Shown: positions 1-5,208, counted from the first letter of the stretch. The stretch is 5,857 nucleotides of DNA from Candidatus Omnitrophota bacterium (GCA_028717105.1 JAQUOM010000096.1:1-5857), one strand, 5' to 3'. A program made the numbers and translations. The notes: generated from the letters alone by a model not told the origin.

Positions 1-4
1 CGCT

Positions 5-24
5 GTGGCGCTTTGCCGCGCCAC
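5..24. other. GC-rich hairpin at left edge
   Basis: A 7-bp perfect stem (GTGGCGC at 5..11 with GCGCCAC at 18..24) closes a 6-base loop. It lies downstream of the last tRNA-like unit on the minus strand, within the spacer relic. No T-run follows on either strand inside the window, so it is not called a terminator. Its role is unknown. Confidence 0.4.
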
Positions 25-41
25 GGTCGCTCGCTCAAGTG

Positions 42-78
42 TCCGCCAAATTTTTCGTTATCCGAAAAATTTGGCGGA
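42..78. other. Perfect 16-bp inverted repeat overlapping the third tRNA-like copy
   Basis: Positions 42..57 and 63..78 are exact reverse complements around a 5-base loop (58..62). On the minus strand the first arm begins inside the 3' acceptor strand and CCA of the third tRNA-like copy, and the second arm carries its complement (TTTGGCGGA). The acceptor 3' strand can therefore pair either with its own 5' strand in the tRNA-like fold or with this downstream arm. The stem contains an AT tract, but no T-run follows, so it is not a standard terminator. An inverted duplication of the tRNA end, or a mobile-element terminus, would both fit. Confidence 0.6.
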
Positions 79-138
79 GAGGGTGAGATTCGGACTCACG
101 AGGGACCGAAGGCCCCTGCCGGTTTTTCCCTCCTCCGC
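72..138 (-). pseudogene. Truncated tRNA-Ser-like element (copy C), followed by CCA
   Basis: Read on the minus strand, GCGGAG-G-AGG (138..129) pairs with CCTCTCCGC (82..74) through nine pairs and one bulged G. The linker GAAAAACCGG follows, then a long variable arm (AGGGGC / GTCCCT), a perfect T stem (GTGAG / CTCAC) with loop TCCGAAT, and the acceptor 3' strand CCTCTCC, discriminator G and CCA. Compared with the intact tRNA-Ser at 358..445, the D arm and the 5' half of the anticodon arm are missing, as if about 28 bases had been deleted after the acceptor 5' strand. The loop has C where the near-universal T55 should be. It cannot decode, so it is filed as a pseudogene, although the intact helices leave open a functional tRNA-like RNA. 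The immediately preceding bases do not form a D arm. Confidence 0.6.
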
Positions 139-160
139 TTCCAATAATAATCAGGGTATC

Positions 161-201
161 GGAGGGACTTCGCTCGCCTCTGCTCGCTTCGCAAGACCTC
201 C
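161..201. other. Spacer hairpin between tRNA-like copies B and C
   Basis: GGAGG (161..165) pairs with CCTCC (197..201), and inside it CTT with AAG and CG with CG around small bulges. The loop region repeats a CTCGC/TTCGC motif. The equivalent spacer at about 306..341 shares the core sequence but pairs less well. The element sits between the 3' end of copy B and the 5' strand of copy C. It could be a processing signal or part of a repeat unit. Confidence 0.4.
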
Positions 202-216
202 GCGTAATCACATTTC

Positions 217-276
217 CGGAGGCGGAAGGATTCGAACCCTCGGTGGACTTGCGCCCACAACGGTTTTCCCCGCCTC
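217..276 (-). pseudogene. Truncated tRNA-Ser-like element (copy B)
   Basis: Read on the minus strand, GAGGCG (276..271) pairs with CGCCTC in the acceptor 3' strand. Then come the linker GGGAAAACCG, a 6-bp variable arm closed by a GCAA tetraloop (GTGGGC / GTCCAC), a T arm (GAGGG / CCTTC) with the canonical loop TTCGAAT, acceptor CGCCTCC and discriminator G. No CCA follows. The D arm and 5' anticodon half are missing, as in the copy at 72..138. Its variable-arm and T-stem bases differ from both other copies while pairing is kept, so it is not a recent duplicate of the intact neighbour. An alternative reading is a full-length tRNA-Ser gene whose 5' half has decayed: the bases upstream to about 304 show faint D-arm similarity (CCGA...TGAAGG), and GGA would sit in the anticodon position. 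Confidence 0.6.
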
Positions 277-357
277 GACCTTCAGCAACATTTCGGAATC
301 ACCGGGACTCCGCTCACTCCTATTCGCTGCGCAAGACCTAAATAAACTGCAAAATTA

Positions 358-445
358 CGGAGAGGGAGAGATTCGAACTCTCGAGAGAGACAAGCCCCCT
401 GCCGGTTTTCAAGACCGGTGCATTCAACCGCTCTGCCACCTCTCC
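358..445 (-). tRNA. tRNA-Ser (anticodon TGA)
   Basis: This is a complete class II tRNA of 88 bases. The 7-bp acceptor stem is GGAGAGG / CCTCTCC with discriminator G at 358. The anticodon stem CCGGT / ACCGG closes loop CTTGAAA, with anticodon TGA (complement of 409..411) reading UCA and probably other UCN serine codons. The long variable arm typical of serine tRNAs (AGGGGG / CTCTCT with G-T pairs) is the main feature recognised by SerRS. The T arm GAGAG / CTCTC carries the canonical TTCGAAT loop. CCA is not encoded, so a CCA-adding enzyme is needed. It lies 79 bases downstream of the membrane protein gene and on the same strand as serS. No strong separate promoter was found, although CAAAAT lies about 11 bases upstream of the 5' end. 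Confidence 0.96.
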
Positions 446-488
446 AAACGCCGCATTTTGAACACCTTGATGTCATCATCCAGCGAAA

Positions 489-503
489 TCCCGTTCCACG
501 GGA
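489..503 (-). terminator. Short hairpin between membrane gene and tRNA-Ser; weak terminator candidate
   Basis: TCCCGT and ACGGGA form a 6-bp stem with a 3-base loop, followed on the minus strand by TTTCGCT. The T-run is too short for a confident intrinsic terminator. If it is inactive, the upstream operon would read through into tRNA-Ser. It could also be a processing hairpin. Confidence 0.25.
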
Positions 504-524
504 CAACCGCCTGCCGCCGCTGCG

Positions 525-1142
525 TCAGCGGACGTCCTGAATCTCAAACAACTGTTTAAACGACGCCGTATAGATGGCGCCGGCTTTTTGGCCCGCGGAT
601 TTCATGAAATCTGTAAAATAAAAATCACCCGTCAATAAATTGAAGGCCGCCCCGACAATGATCATGTTGATGATATAAATGGAAAAAATGGCGAAGAAAT
701 AGTTTTCCTTCAGCCACCCCGCCGACTTCCCCTTCAGGGCGTTCGCCGTAAACACCAGATGCATGGTCAGCGTGAATGCCGCAAGAAAAACAAAACATCC
801 GAAACAGGCTTCCATCTGCGGCCAGATCTTCTTTGCCAGGAAATACGCCAGGAAAGACAGGATGGTAAAGGTCGGCACGCAAAATCCGGCCACCTTGAAC
901 AAGGGCGACAGAAACCCCATGGCCTTTTCCGTGATCTTTTTGCCCGTATCGAAGATATGGGCCGGCTGATAAAGAAGGATATGCAGGATGAGATAGACGA
1001 CCACGCCCCAGCCGAATGCCGACGGGATCACCGTTTCCGTCTGCCTCAAAGAACCCCAGAAGGCAGCCGTGATCCCGATCACAAAAGGCAACAGCAATAT
1101 CGCCAGGAACAGTTTTAAAACAGCCAGGATTTTTTCTTTCAT
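525..1142 (-). CDS. Five-TM integral membrane protein of unknown function
   Basis: This 205-residue protein was not recognised as a named family. Hydrophobic segments at about residues 6-28, 43-60, 84-104, 111-133 and 147-170 predict five membrane helices. Basic residues cluster in the stretches between them (KK at 68-69, KK at 104-105), consistent with inner-membrane insertion. There is no cleavable signal peptide, nucleotide-binding motif or catalytic motif. The overall look resembles small Yip1-like or DUF-type membrane proteins, but that is only an impression. The ATG start is supported by AAGGAG about ten bases upstream. It lies 52 bases after serS on the same strand and may be the last protein gene of that run. 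A small hairpin in the gap may separate it in part from serS. Confidence 0.8.
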   Translation of the reverse strand: MKEKILAVLKLFLAILLLPFVIGITAAFWGSLRQTETVIPSAFGWGVVVYLILHILLYQPAHIFDTGKKITEKAMGFLSPLFKVAGFCVPTFTILSFLAYFLAKKIWPQMEACFGCFVFLAAFTLTMHLVFTANALKGKSAGWLKENYFFAIFSIYIINMIIVGAAFNLLTGDFYFTDFMKSAGQKAGAIYTASFKQLFEIQDVR

Positions 1143-1159
1143 CTCCCCTCATCTCCTTC

Positions 1160-1180
1160 GACACGAAAACAATCCGTGTC
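1160..1180. other. Small hairpin in the serS-membrane gene gap
   Basis: GACACG (1160..1165) and CGTGTC (1175..1180) form a perfect 6-bp stem around a 9-base loop. No T-run follows on the minus strand; the Shine-Dalgarno of the membrane gene does instead. It may affect mRNA stability or relative expression of the two genes, but it is not a recognisable terminator. Confidence 0.3.
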
Positions 1181-1194
1181 ATCAGCGCCGGTTT

Positions 1195-2469
1195 TTATGG
1201 GCGCTCGATCTTTTCCAACCCCCCCATATAGGGACGCAAAATTTCCGGGATCAGGATACTGCCGTCTTTCTGCTGATGGTTTTCGATCAACGCGATCACG
1301 GTCCTGGCCATAGCCACACCGGAACCGTTGAGCGTATGGACATATTCGAGTTTTTTTGTTTCCTTGTTCCTGAAACGGATGTTGGCTCGCCTGGCCTGGA
1401 AATCCCCGAAATTCGAACAGCTGGAAACCTCCAGCCACTTATCCATCCCCGGAGCATACGCCTCCAGATCGTAGCATTTGGTTGCGGCAAAACTGATGTC
1501 GCCCGACGCCAGCATGAGAACGCGATACGGCAGGCCCAGCGCCTGCAGGACGGTCTCTGCGTTACCGACGAGCTTCTCGAGCTCGTCAAAGGACCCTTGC
1601 GGCTTGACGAATTTCACGAGCTCTACCTTGTCGAACTGGTGTACCCGCACCAGCCCCTTGGTGTCCTTGCCGTAAGAACCCGCCTCCCTGCGGAAACACG
1701 GCGTGTAAGCCGTATAATACACGGGCAGGCTGCTTTCCTCCAAGACCTCATCACGATGAATATTGGTCACCGGCACTTCTGCCGTCGGGATAAGAAAAAG
1801 GTCCTCATCCTTGAGCCGGTACATATCGTCTTCCAGTTTCGGCAATTGACCCGTCCCTGTCATGCTGGCGCGGTTGACCAGGGCCGGCGGCCACATCTCT
1901 TTATAGCCGTGCCTGGACGTATGCAAATCGAGCATAAAATTGATCAGCGCCCTCTCCAGCCTTGCCCCCAAACCTTTAAACAGAATAAAGTTAGAACCCG
2001 ACAGCTTGGCGCCTCTGGCGAAATCGATCATATCCAGGTATTCAGAAAGCTCCATATGGGTCCGCGGCTGAAAGTCGAAGACCTTGCGCTCTCCCCATTG
2101 CCGGACCACCAGGTTCTGCGAAGCGTCCCCCGCGGGGATCGACTCATGCACGACATTAGGAATGACGAGGAGCATACGGCTCAAGGCCTCTTCTTTCTGG
2201 CGCAGGGACGACTCGCAGGCATCGATGCGGCCGGCAACGTCTTTCATCGCGGCGATCGTCCCCTGGGGGTCTTTTTTTTCCTTGAGGAGCTTCGTGATCG
2301 CATCATTGGCTTCATTCTTCTGGCGCCGCAAGTCATCGAGCTGTGTCAAAATGCGGCGGCGCTCTTCATCCGCGCTCAAGAGCTCATCCAAGTTCAGCTT
2401 CGTGCCGCGCTTTTCCAGCGATGCCTTGACAAGATCCACGTTTTCCCGGATAAAACGAATATCTAGCAT
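1195..2469 (-). CDS. serS: Seryl-tRNA synthetase (class IIa)
   Basis: This cytoplasmic enzyme activates serine with ATP and loads it onto tRNA-Ser (and tRNA-Sec where present). The 424 residues match the usual bacterial SerRS length. Residues about 1-100 form the N-terminal helical domain with the charged antiparallel coiled coil that in this family contacts the long variable arm of tRNA-Ser. The catalytic domain follows: motif 1 near 168-196, the serine/ATP pocket segment LIPTAEVPVTN (TAE at 229-231), motif 2 around 257-263 (PCFRREA, with R260 and E262), and motif 3 at 381-389 (NGSGVAMAR, with R389). No expected motif is missing. The ATG directly follows the TAA of the PH-domain gene, and AGGAG lies inside that gene's final codons, so translation is probably coupled. 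The substrate tRNA-Ser lies about 750 bases downstream on the same strand. Confidence 0.98.
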   Translation of the reverse strand: MLDIRFIRENVDLVKASLEKRGTKLNLDELLSADEERRRILTQLDDLRRQKNEANDAITKLLKEKKDPQGTIAAMKDVAGRIDACESSLRQKEEALSRMLLVIPNVVHESIPAGDASQNLVVRQWGERKVFDFQPRTHMELSEYLDMIDFARGAKLSGSNFILFKGLGARLERALINFMLDLHTSRHGYKEMWPPALVNRASMTGTGQLPKLEDDMYRLKDEDLFLIPTAEVPVTNIHRDEVLEESSLPVYYTAYTPCFRREAGSYGKDTKGLVRVHQFDKVELVKFVKPQGSFDELEKLVGNAETVLQALGLPYRVLMLASGDISFAATKCYDLEAYAPGMDKWLEVSSCSNFGDFQARRANIRFRNKETKKLEYVHTLNGSGVAMARTVIALIENHQQKDGSILIPEILRPYMGGLEKIERP

Positions 2470-3030
2470 TTATTCTCCTGTGGCTTTGAACTTCTTTAAC
2501 GTATCCTGAATGACCGACGCCGGTTTTTCGGCGTCGAGAAGGCCGCAAAAAACGATCTCGGCCTTCTCGAAACCGGGAACACCCGCGCTCCCTGTGCCCG
2601 GTGTAAAAATCTTCAGGCTGCAAATCCCCAGCATATGCTCAATGATATTCTGGTTGATTTCGACATCCGTGATCTTATGGAACGGCACATTACGGCGGCG
2701 GCGCACAAAAATCCCTCCCTGGAAAACGCACCGCTGGTTCGTTACCGTGTAATGAAACGTTTCAAGAAGGTGGCGATAATAAAACAAAGCACAGGCCAGG
2801 ACCACGGGGACAACAAAAATCAGGATAGAAGGAACCGGATAGAACGCCGGCGCTTTCATATGATGTGCGGCAGCATAGATGACGCAGGCGACGACGGCCA
2901 GATAGGCGATGATGCCGCTGATCAGCACAGACATAAAAAGAACCCTCGTCAGAAGCCACATCACATAGATCTTCTTCTCAGGCTTTCCTTCCCACAAAAT
3001 TTGTTCGCCTTGCTGCAGCATAAGGACCAT
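2470..3030 (-). CDS. Membrane protein with bacterial PH domain (bPH2 / DUF304, YdbS-like)
   Basis: The 186 residues begin with the GEQILWEGKP segment common before the membrane part of YdbS-type proteins. Two hydrophobic segments follow (about 24-53 and 66-86), then a C-terminal bPH2 domain (about 92-165). The domain signature is clear: FHYTVTNQRCVFQGGIF at 92-108, VPFHKITDVE at 115-124, and a second beta half ending around residue 165. The domain would lie on the cytoplasmic face. Members of this family are widespread, mostly uncharacterised, and have no known enzymatic activity. The start is well supported, with AGGAGG six bases before ATG and directly after the rtcB stop; a second ATG at codon 4 is less well spaced. 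Its place between rtcB and serS suggests cotranscription, but no functional link is obvious. Confidence 0.88.
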   Translation of the reverse strand: MVLMLQQGEQILWEGKPEKKIYVMWLLTRVLFMSVLISGIIAYLAVVACVIYAAAHHMKAPAFYPVPSILIFVVPVVLACALFYYRHLLETFHYTVTNQRCVFQGGIFVRRRRNVPFHKITDVEINQNIIEHMLGICSLKIFTPGTGSAGVPGFEKAEIVFCGLLDAEKPASVIQDTLKKFKATGE

Positions 3031-3036
3031 ATCACC

Positions 3037-3042
3037 CCTCCT
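3037..3042 (-). promoter_or_regulatory. Strong Shine-Dalgarno of the PH-domain gene, abutting the rtcB stop
   Basis: AGGAGG lies six bases upstream of the ATG at 3030 and begins immediately after the rtcB stop TGA (3045..3043). Ribosomes ending rtcB would be positioned to restart here, which supports one mRNA. Its strength contrasts with the poor sites before rtcB and archease. Confidence 0.75.
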
Positions 3043-4503
3043 TCAACCTTTCACAACACCAAGCGGCCTCATCCGGCAGACGCGTTTGGCGATCCCCGCC
3101 TGATGCACCACGCCGACGACATCATTGACATCTTTATAGGCACCGGGCGCCTCTTCCACCACCGTGCCCCGGCCCGACGCCATGACCACGATCCCCTTGG
3201 CCTCAAGCTCCTTCATCAAGGCGTGAAATTCCACCTGCCTTTTAGCCTCATGGCGGGACTTAAGGCGTCCGGCACCGTGGCAGGTCGAACCAAAAGTCTC
3301 ATCCATCGCGGCCTGAGTCCCGACGAGCAAATAAGAATTGCGACCCATGTCCCCCGGAATGATGACCGGCTGGCCGATCGTTTTGTATTTTTCAGGAACG
3401 CCCGGATGCCCTGGCCCAAAGGCGCGGGTCGCGCCTTTACGGTGAACGCACAGCGTGCGCTCCTCGCCTTTCACGCGATGCGTCTCGATCTTGGCGATAT
3501 TATGCGCCACGTCATAAACAAGGCGCATCCCCAGCTTCTGCCACGAAGAACCGAATATCTTCTCAAAAACCTGACGCGTCAGGTGCATCATGCACTGACG
3601 GTTATTCCAGGCATAATTCGCCGCCGCCCGCATGGCCGCGAGGTAATCCCTGCCTTCGGAAGATTCCACAGGCGCACACGCCAACTGCCTGTCAGGAACG
3701 TTGATATGATATTTTGCCAGGCAGGCCTCCATCGTCCTTAAAGAATCATCGCAAACCTGGTATCCCAGACCGCGCGAACCGGAATGGATCATGACCATGA
3801 CCTGGCCTTCTTCCAGGCCCAGGACGTCCGCCGCCTCCCTGTCATAGAGCTGATCGATAGCCTGCACTTCCAAGAAATGGTTTCCCGACCCCAGGGTCCC
3901 GGATTGTTTCCTGCCCCGCGCATACGCGCGTTCGGAGACTTTATCGGGATCCGCGTCCGGCATGCAGCCGTGTTCTTCCGTCGCGTCCAAGTCGTCCCGC
4001 GTGCCAAACCCCTGACCGACGGCCCACGCCGCGCCTTTCGCGAGGATCTCTTTTTCCTCCCGCGCCGTCACGCGAATGTCCCCTTCGGAACCGACGCCTG
4101 AAGGAACGGCTTGAAAAAGGCCGGTCACCAGCTCCTTGAGTCTCGGACGGACATCTTTTTCCAAAAGGTCCGTCCGGACGAGCCGCACGCCGCAATTTAT
4201 GTCGTAGCCCACACCGCCGGGCGATACGACGCCCCCTTTTTCGATATCCATGGCCGCGACGCCGCCGATGGGAAAACCGTAACCCCAATGAATATCCGGC
4301 ATGCCGAAAGACGCCTTGACGATCCCCGGCAAAAAAGCTACGTTAGCGACCTGCTCTAAGGCCTTATCGTGGCGGATATCTTTTAAGAGTTTCTCATCCG
4401 CGTAGACAATCCCGTCGACGCGCATGCCGGCCTTATAGCTCTTCGGAATGCGCCAGCGACAGTCGTCCATCTTCTCTAAAGGGCCGTCCCAAACGTGAGA
4501 CAT
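3043..4503 (-). CDS. rtcB: RNA-splicing ligase RtcB (GTP- and Mn-dependent)
   Basis: RtcB joins RNA ends bearing 2',3'-cyclic phosphate or 3'-phosphate to 5'-OH ends through an RNA-(3')pp(5')G intermediate. It acts in tRNA splicing in archaea and eukaryotes and in RNA repair in bacteria. Starting at the ATG at 4503 gives 486 residues, close to the archaeal enzyme of about 481. Metal and catalytic residues are all present: D101 and C104 in YDINCGVR, N208 and H209 in GSGNHFLE, H240 in MIHSGSRG, H334 in YDVAHNIAK, the guanylylated histidine H409 in TCHGAGR, and K485 in the C-terminal VVKG. There is no intein. An in-frame TTG at 4608 would add 35 residues and overlap archease, but that part does not look like the family and has no Shine-Dalgarno. 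The chosen ATG has only a weak AGGCGGG about eight bases upstream. The gene follows its activator archease, a classic pairing. Confidence 0.96.
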   Translation of the reverse strand: MSHVWDGPLEKMDDCRWRIPKSYKAGMRVDGIVYADEKLLKDIRHDKALEQVANVAFLPGIVKASFGMPDIHWGYGFPIGGVAAMDIEKGGVVSPGGVGYDINCGVRLVRTDLLEKDVRPRLKELVTGLFQAVPSGVGSEGDIRVTAREEKEILAKGAAWAVGQGFGTRDDLDATEEHGCMPDADPDKVSERAYARGRKQSGTLGSGNHFLEVQAIDQLYDREAADVLGLEEGQVMVMIHSGSRGLGYQVCDDSLRTMEACLAKYHINVPDRQLACAPVESSEGRDYLAAMRAAANYAWNNRQCMMHLTRQVFEKIFGSSWQKLGMRLVYDVAHNIAKIETHRVKGEERTLCVHRKGATRAFGPGHPGVPEKYKTIGQPVIIPGDMGRNSYLLVGTQAAMDETFGSTCHGAGRLKSRHEAKRQVEFHALMKELEAKGIVVMASGRGTVVEEAPGAYKDVNDVVGVVHQAGIAKRVCRMRPLGVVKG

Positions 4504-4597
4504 AGAAATAACCCGCCTGTCTTGAAGGCCCCGCGTCTTAAAAGTCTCAAAAAAAATCTTTTCGTGAGGCGTTGGGACCCCGGGACGCTGAGAACCC
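4504..4597 (-). other. Gap between archease and rtcB
   Basis: The 94 bases are in frame and open with rtcB but read as non-family protein sequence. On the minus strand they contain an A/T stretch (AAAAGATTTTTTTTGAGAC near 4567..4549), then a GC-rich stretch and a weak AGGCGGG before the rtcB ATG. No hairpin precedes the T-run, so it is not called a terminator. If translation really starts at the TTG at 4608, this would be an N-terminal extension, which is judged less likely. Confidence 0.45.
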
Positions 4598-5023
4598 TTA
4601 TACGTCAAATATCACATGCGCCTGCCAGTTATATCTTTCTTTCCTGACTTCCAATTCATGATATGTGACGGCTTTGATCTCATCTTTGATCGCGTAATAC
4701 TCCCTGTCAAAGGCATCGAGGAGAACAACAGCTCTCAGGCGGCCTTCATCGATCTCGATGGACTTGATGCGGACCAGGACCAGGTGTTCCACCGAGAAAA
4801 AAAAGAGGAGTTCGTCGAGCCACCCCTTGAGTAAATCCTCCGGCCTCTCCTCCGCCACCACGATCTCTTTTTGCGTCAAGACCGCGCCGGGCCTGTTCTT
4901 TGTCTTTTCAAGGATCACCGCGAACATCGCCCAGGCCGCCGACGCGAAAAGATCCTTCAAAGAACGACCGAAAATGCGCACGGCCACATCCGCCGTATGC
5001 TTTAAAAATTCATATCTTTTCAT
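4598..5023 (-). CDS. Archease, RtcB activator protein
   Basis: Archease is a small cytoplasmic protein that speeds RtcB guanylylation and lets it turn over many times, broadening its nucleotide use. The 141 residues match the family length and carry its landmarks: YEFLKHTADV at 4-13 (with HTAD and Asp12), the helical WLDELLFFFSVEHLV stretch around 68-82, and C-terminal KAVTYHELEV at 117-126, ending in a VIFDV strand. The start is fixed by the family N-terminus. No good Shine-Dalgarno precedes the ATG; the bases there are TATTTTCT, very similar to the TTATTTCT before rtcB. The gene is the first of the run, about 180 bases downstream of the predicted transcription start, and is followed by rtcB, its partner. 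Confidence 0.95.
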   Translation of the reverse strand: MKRYEFLKHTADVAVRIFGRSLKDLFASAAWAMFAVILEKTKNRPGAVLTQKEIVVAEERPEDLLKGWLDELLFFFSVEHLVLVRIKSIEIDEGRLRAVVLLDAFDREYYAIKDEIKAVTYHELEVRKERYNWQAHVIFDV

Positions 5024-5032
5024 AGAAAATAC

Positions 5033-5064
5033 GATGACGCGGATTTAAAACAAGATGACGCGGA
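5033..5064. repeat. 11-bp direct repeat, 21-bp period, just upstream of archease
   Basis: GATGACGCGGA occurs exactly at 5033..5043 and 5054..5064, a start-to-start distance of 21 bases or two helical turns. The proximal copy is ten bases from the archease ATG. It could be a tandem operator for a DNA-binding regulator. In RNA, its TCCGCG part offers two alternative partners to CGCGGA (complement of 5072..5077). Confidence 0.55.
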
Positions 5065-5077
5065 ACAAGGCTCCGCG
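5059..5077 (-). other. Leader hairpin with an alternative partner
   Basis: On the minus strand CGCGGA (5077..5072) pairs with TCCGCG (5064..5059) across a 7-base loop. An identical TCCGCG (5043..5038) lies closer to the archease start, so the same 5' arm could form a longer-range hairpin there. The GCCCTC / GAGGGC hairpin (5079..5093) lies immediately upstream. Confidence 0.4.
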
Positions 5078-5135
5078 GGCCCTCGCCGAGGGCAGGCCGG
5101 CGGCTCCCCCTGAGCAAAAAGCATCATACATCCAT

Positions 5136-5160
5136 CCCGCGGGTTAAAACCCGGGGTTTT
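5136..5160 (+). terminator. Terminator-like hairpin on the plus strand, no obvious gene
   Basis: CCC-G-CGGGT (5136..5144) pairs with ACCCG-GGG (5149..5156) in eight pairs with one bulge and loop TAAA, followed on the plus strand by TTTTCT. That is the form of an intrinsic terminator, but no plus-strand gene lies nearby. On the minus strand it would be a hairpin in the archease leader without a T-run. It may only be a leader structure. Confidence 0.35.
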
Positions 5161-5183
5161 CTGCGTGTTGTCTGTGTAATCCA

Positions 5184-5207
5184 AAACCGTCTCAAAAGCG
5201 ACGGTTT
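5184..5207. other. Hairpin abutting the predicted -10 box
   Basis: AAACCGTC (5184..5191) and GACGGTTT (5200..5207) form a perfect 8-bp stem around an 8-base loop. It lies directly downstream of the predicted -10 on the minus strand and covers the expected start site. As DNA it could be an operator. As RNA from read-through of the HAD gene it could be a weak terminator (the 3' arm ends in TTTT). Confidence 0.4.
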
Positions 5208-5208
5208 C

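Larger units (their letters stand above)
1..445 (-). repeat. Tandem array of tRNA-Ser-derived units, period about 141-142 bases
   Basis: The block holds no believable protein gene. The T-loop complement GATTCG recurs at 370..375, 229..234 and 87..92, giving spacings of 141 and 142 bases. Each unit, read on the minus strand, is a tRNA-Ser or tRNA-Ser-like element followed by a spacer. The spacers after the first two units share a core resembling GGTCTTGCG-AGCGA...GAGCG-AGTCCC, and a relic of it (CTTGAGCGAGCG) follows the third. Only the first unit is a complete tRNA. The other two lack the D arm and half the anticodon arm but keep their remaining helices. The array may continue past the left edge. 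It could be an array of decaying tRNA genes, a tRNA-derived repeat family, or a functional set of small RNAs; the sequence alone does not decide. Confidence 0.75.
5024..5202 (-). other. Structured leader upstream of archease-rtcB
   Basis: This stretch between the predicted promoter and the archease ATG is dense in inverted repeats: 5136..5156 (8 bp with one bulge), 5079..5093 (6 bp, loop 3) and 5059..5077 (6 bp, loop 7). It also has an 11-base direct repeat (5054..5064 and 5033..5043). No known riboswitch or T-box consensus was recognised. A 28-codon open frame with poor start context runs from 5131 to 5045. The length and structure suggest post-transcriptional control, but this is inference. 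Confidence 0.45.

Noticed and set aside
1..445. CRISPR array
   Set aside because: The repeated parts are long, diverged and tRNA-derived; there are no short identical repeats with unique spacers and no cas genes.
446..488. Dedicated promoter for tRNA-Ser
   Set aside because: CAAAAT near 461..456 could be a -10, but no matching -35 lies at a suitable distance.
282..506. 74-codon minus-strand open frame
   Set aside because: It spans the tRNA-Ser gene itself and has no family resemblance.
5..559. 184-codon plus-strand open frame across the tRNA region
   Set aside because: It is an antisense reading of tRNA-Ser and its partial copies; peptides such as GGRIRTL and EGEIRTLE are the known artefact of translating tRNA T arms backwards.
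625..1182. 185-codon minus-strand frame overlapping the membrane protein gene
   Set aside because: It is out of frame with a gene that has a good Shine-Dalgarno and five clean membrane helices; the alternative lacks any coherent protein features.
1069..2466. 465-codon plus-strand open frame opposite serS
   Set aside because: It lies antisense to a complete, motif-perfect serS; its composition (rich in H, R, Q, P) is typical of a shadow frame in GC-rich DNA.
2635..3741. 368-codon plus-strand open frame opposite the PH-domain gene and rtcB
   Set aside because: It is antisense to two well-supported genes, with no recognisable domain and a shadow-type composition.
4504..4608. N-terminal extension of RtcB from a TTG at 4608
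   Set aside because: The 35 extra residues do not resemble RtcB, there is no Shine-Dalgarno, and the 486-residue form from 4503 matches the family length.
5045..5131. 28-codon leader open frame before archease
   Set aside because: It has no clear Shine-Dalgarno, no run of regulatory codons and a composition dictated by the GC hairpins; too weak to call a leader peptide.
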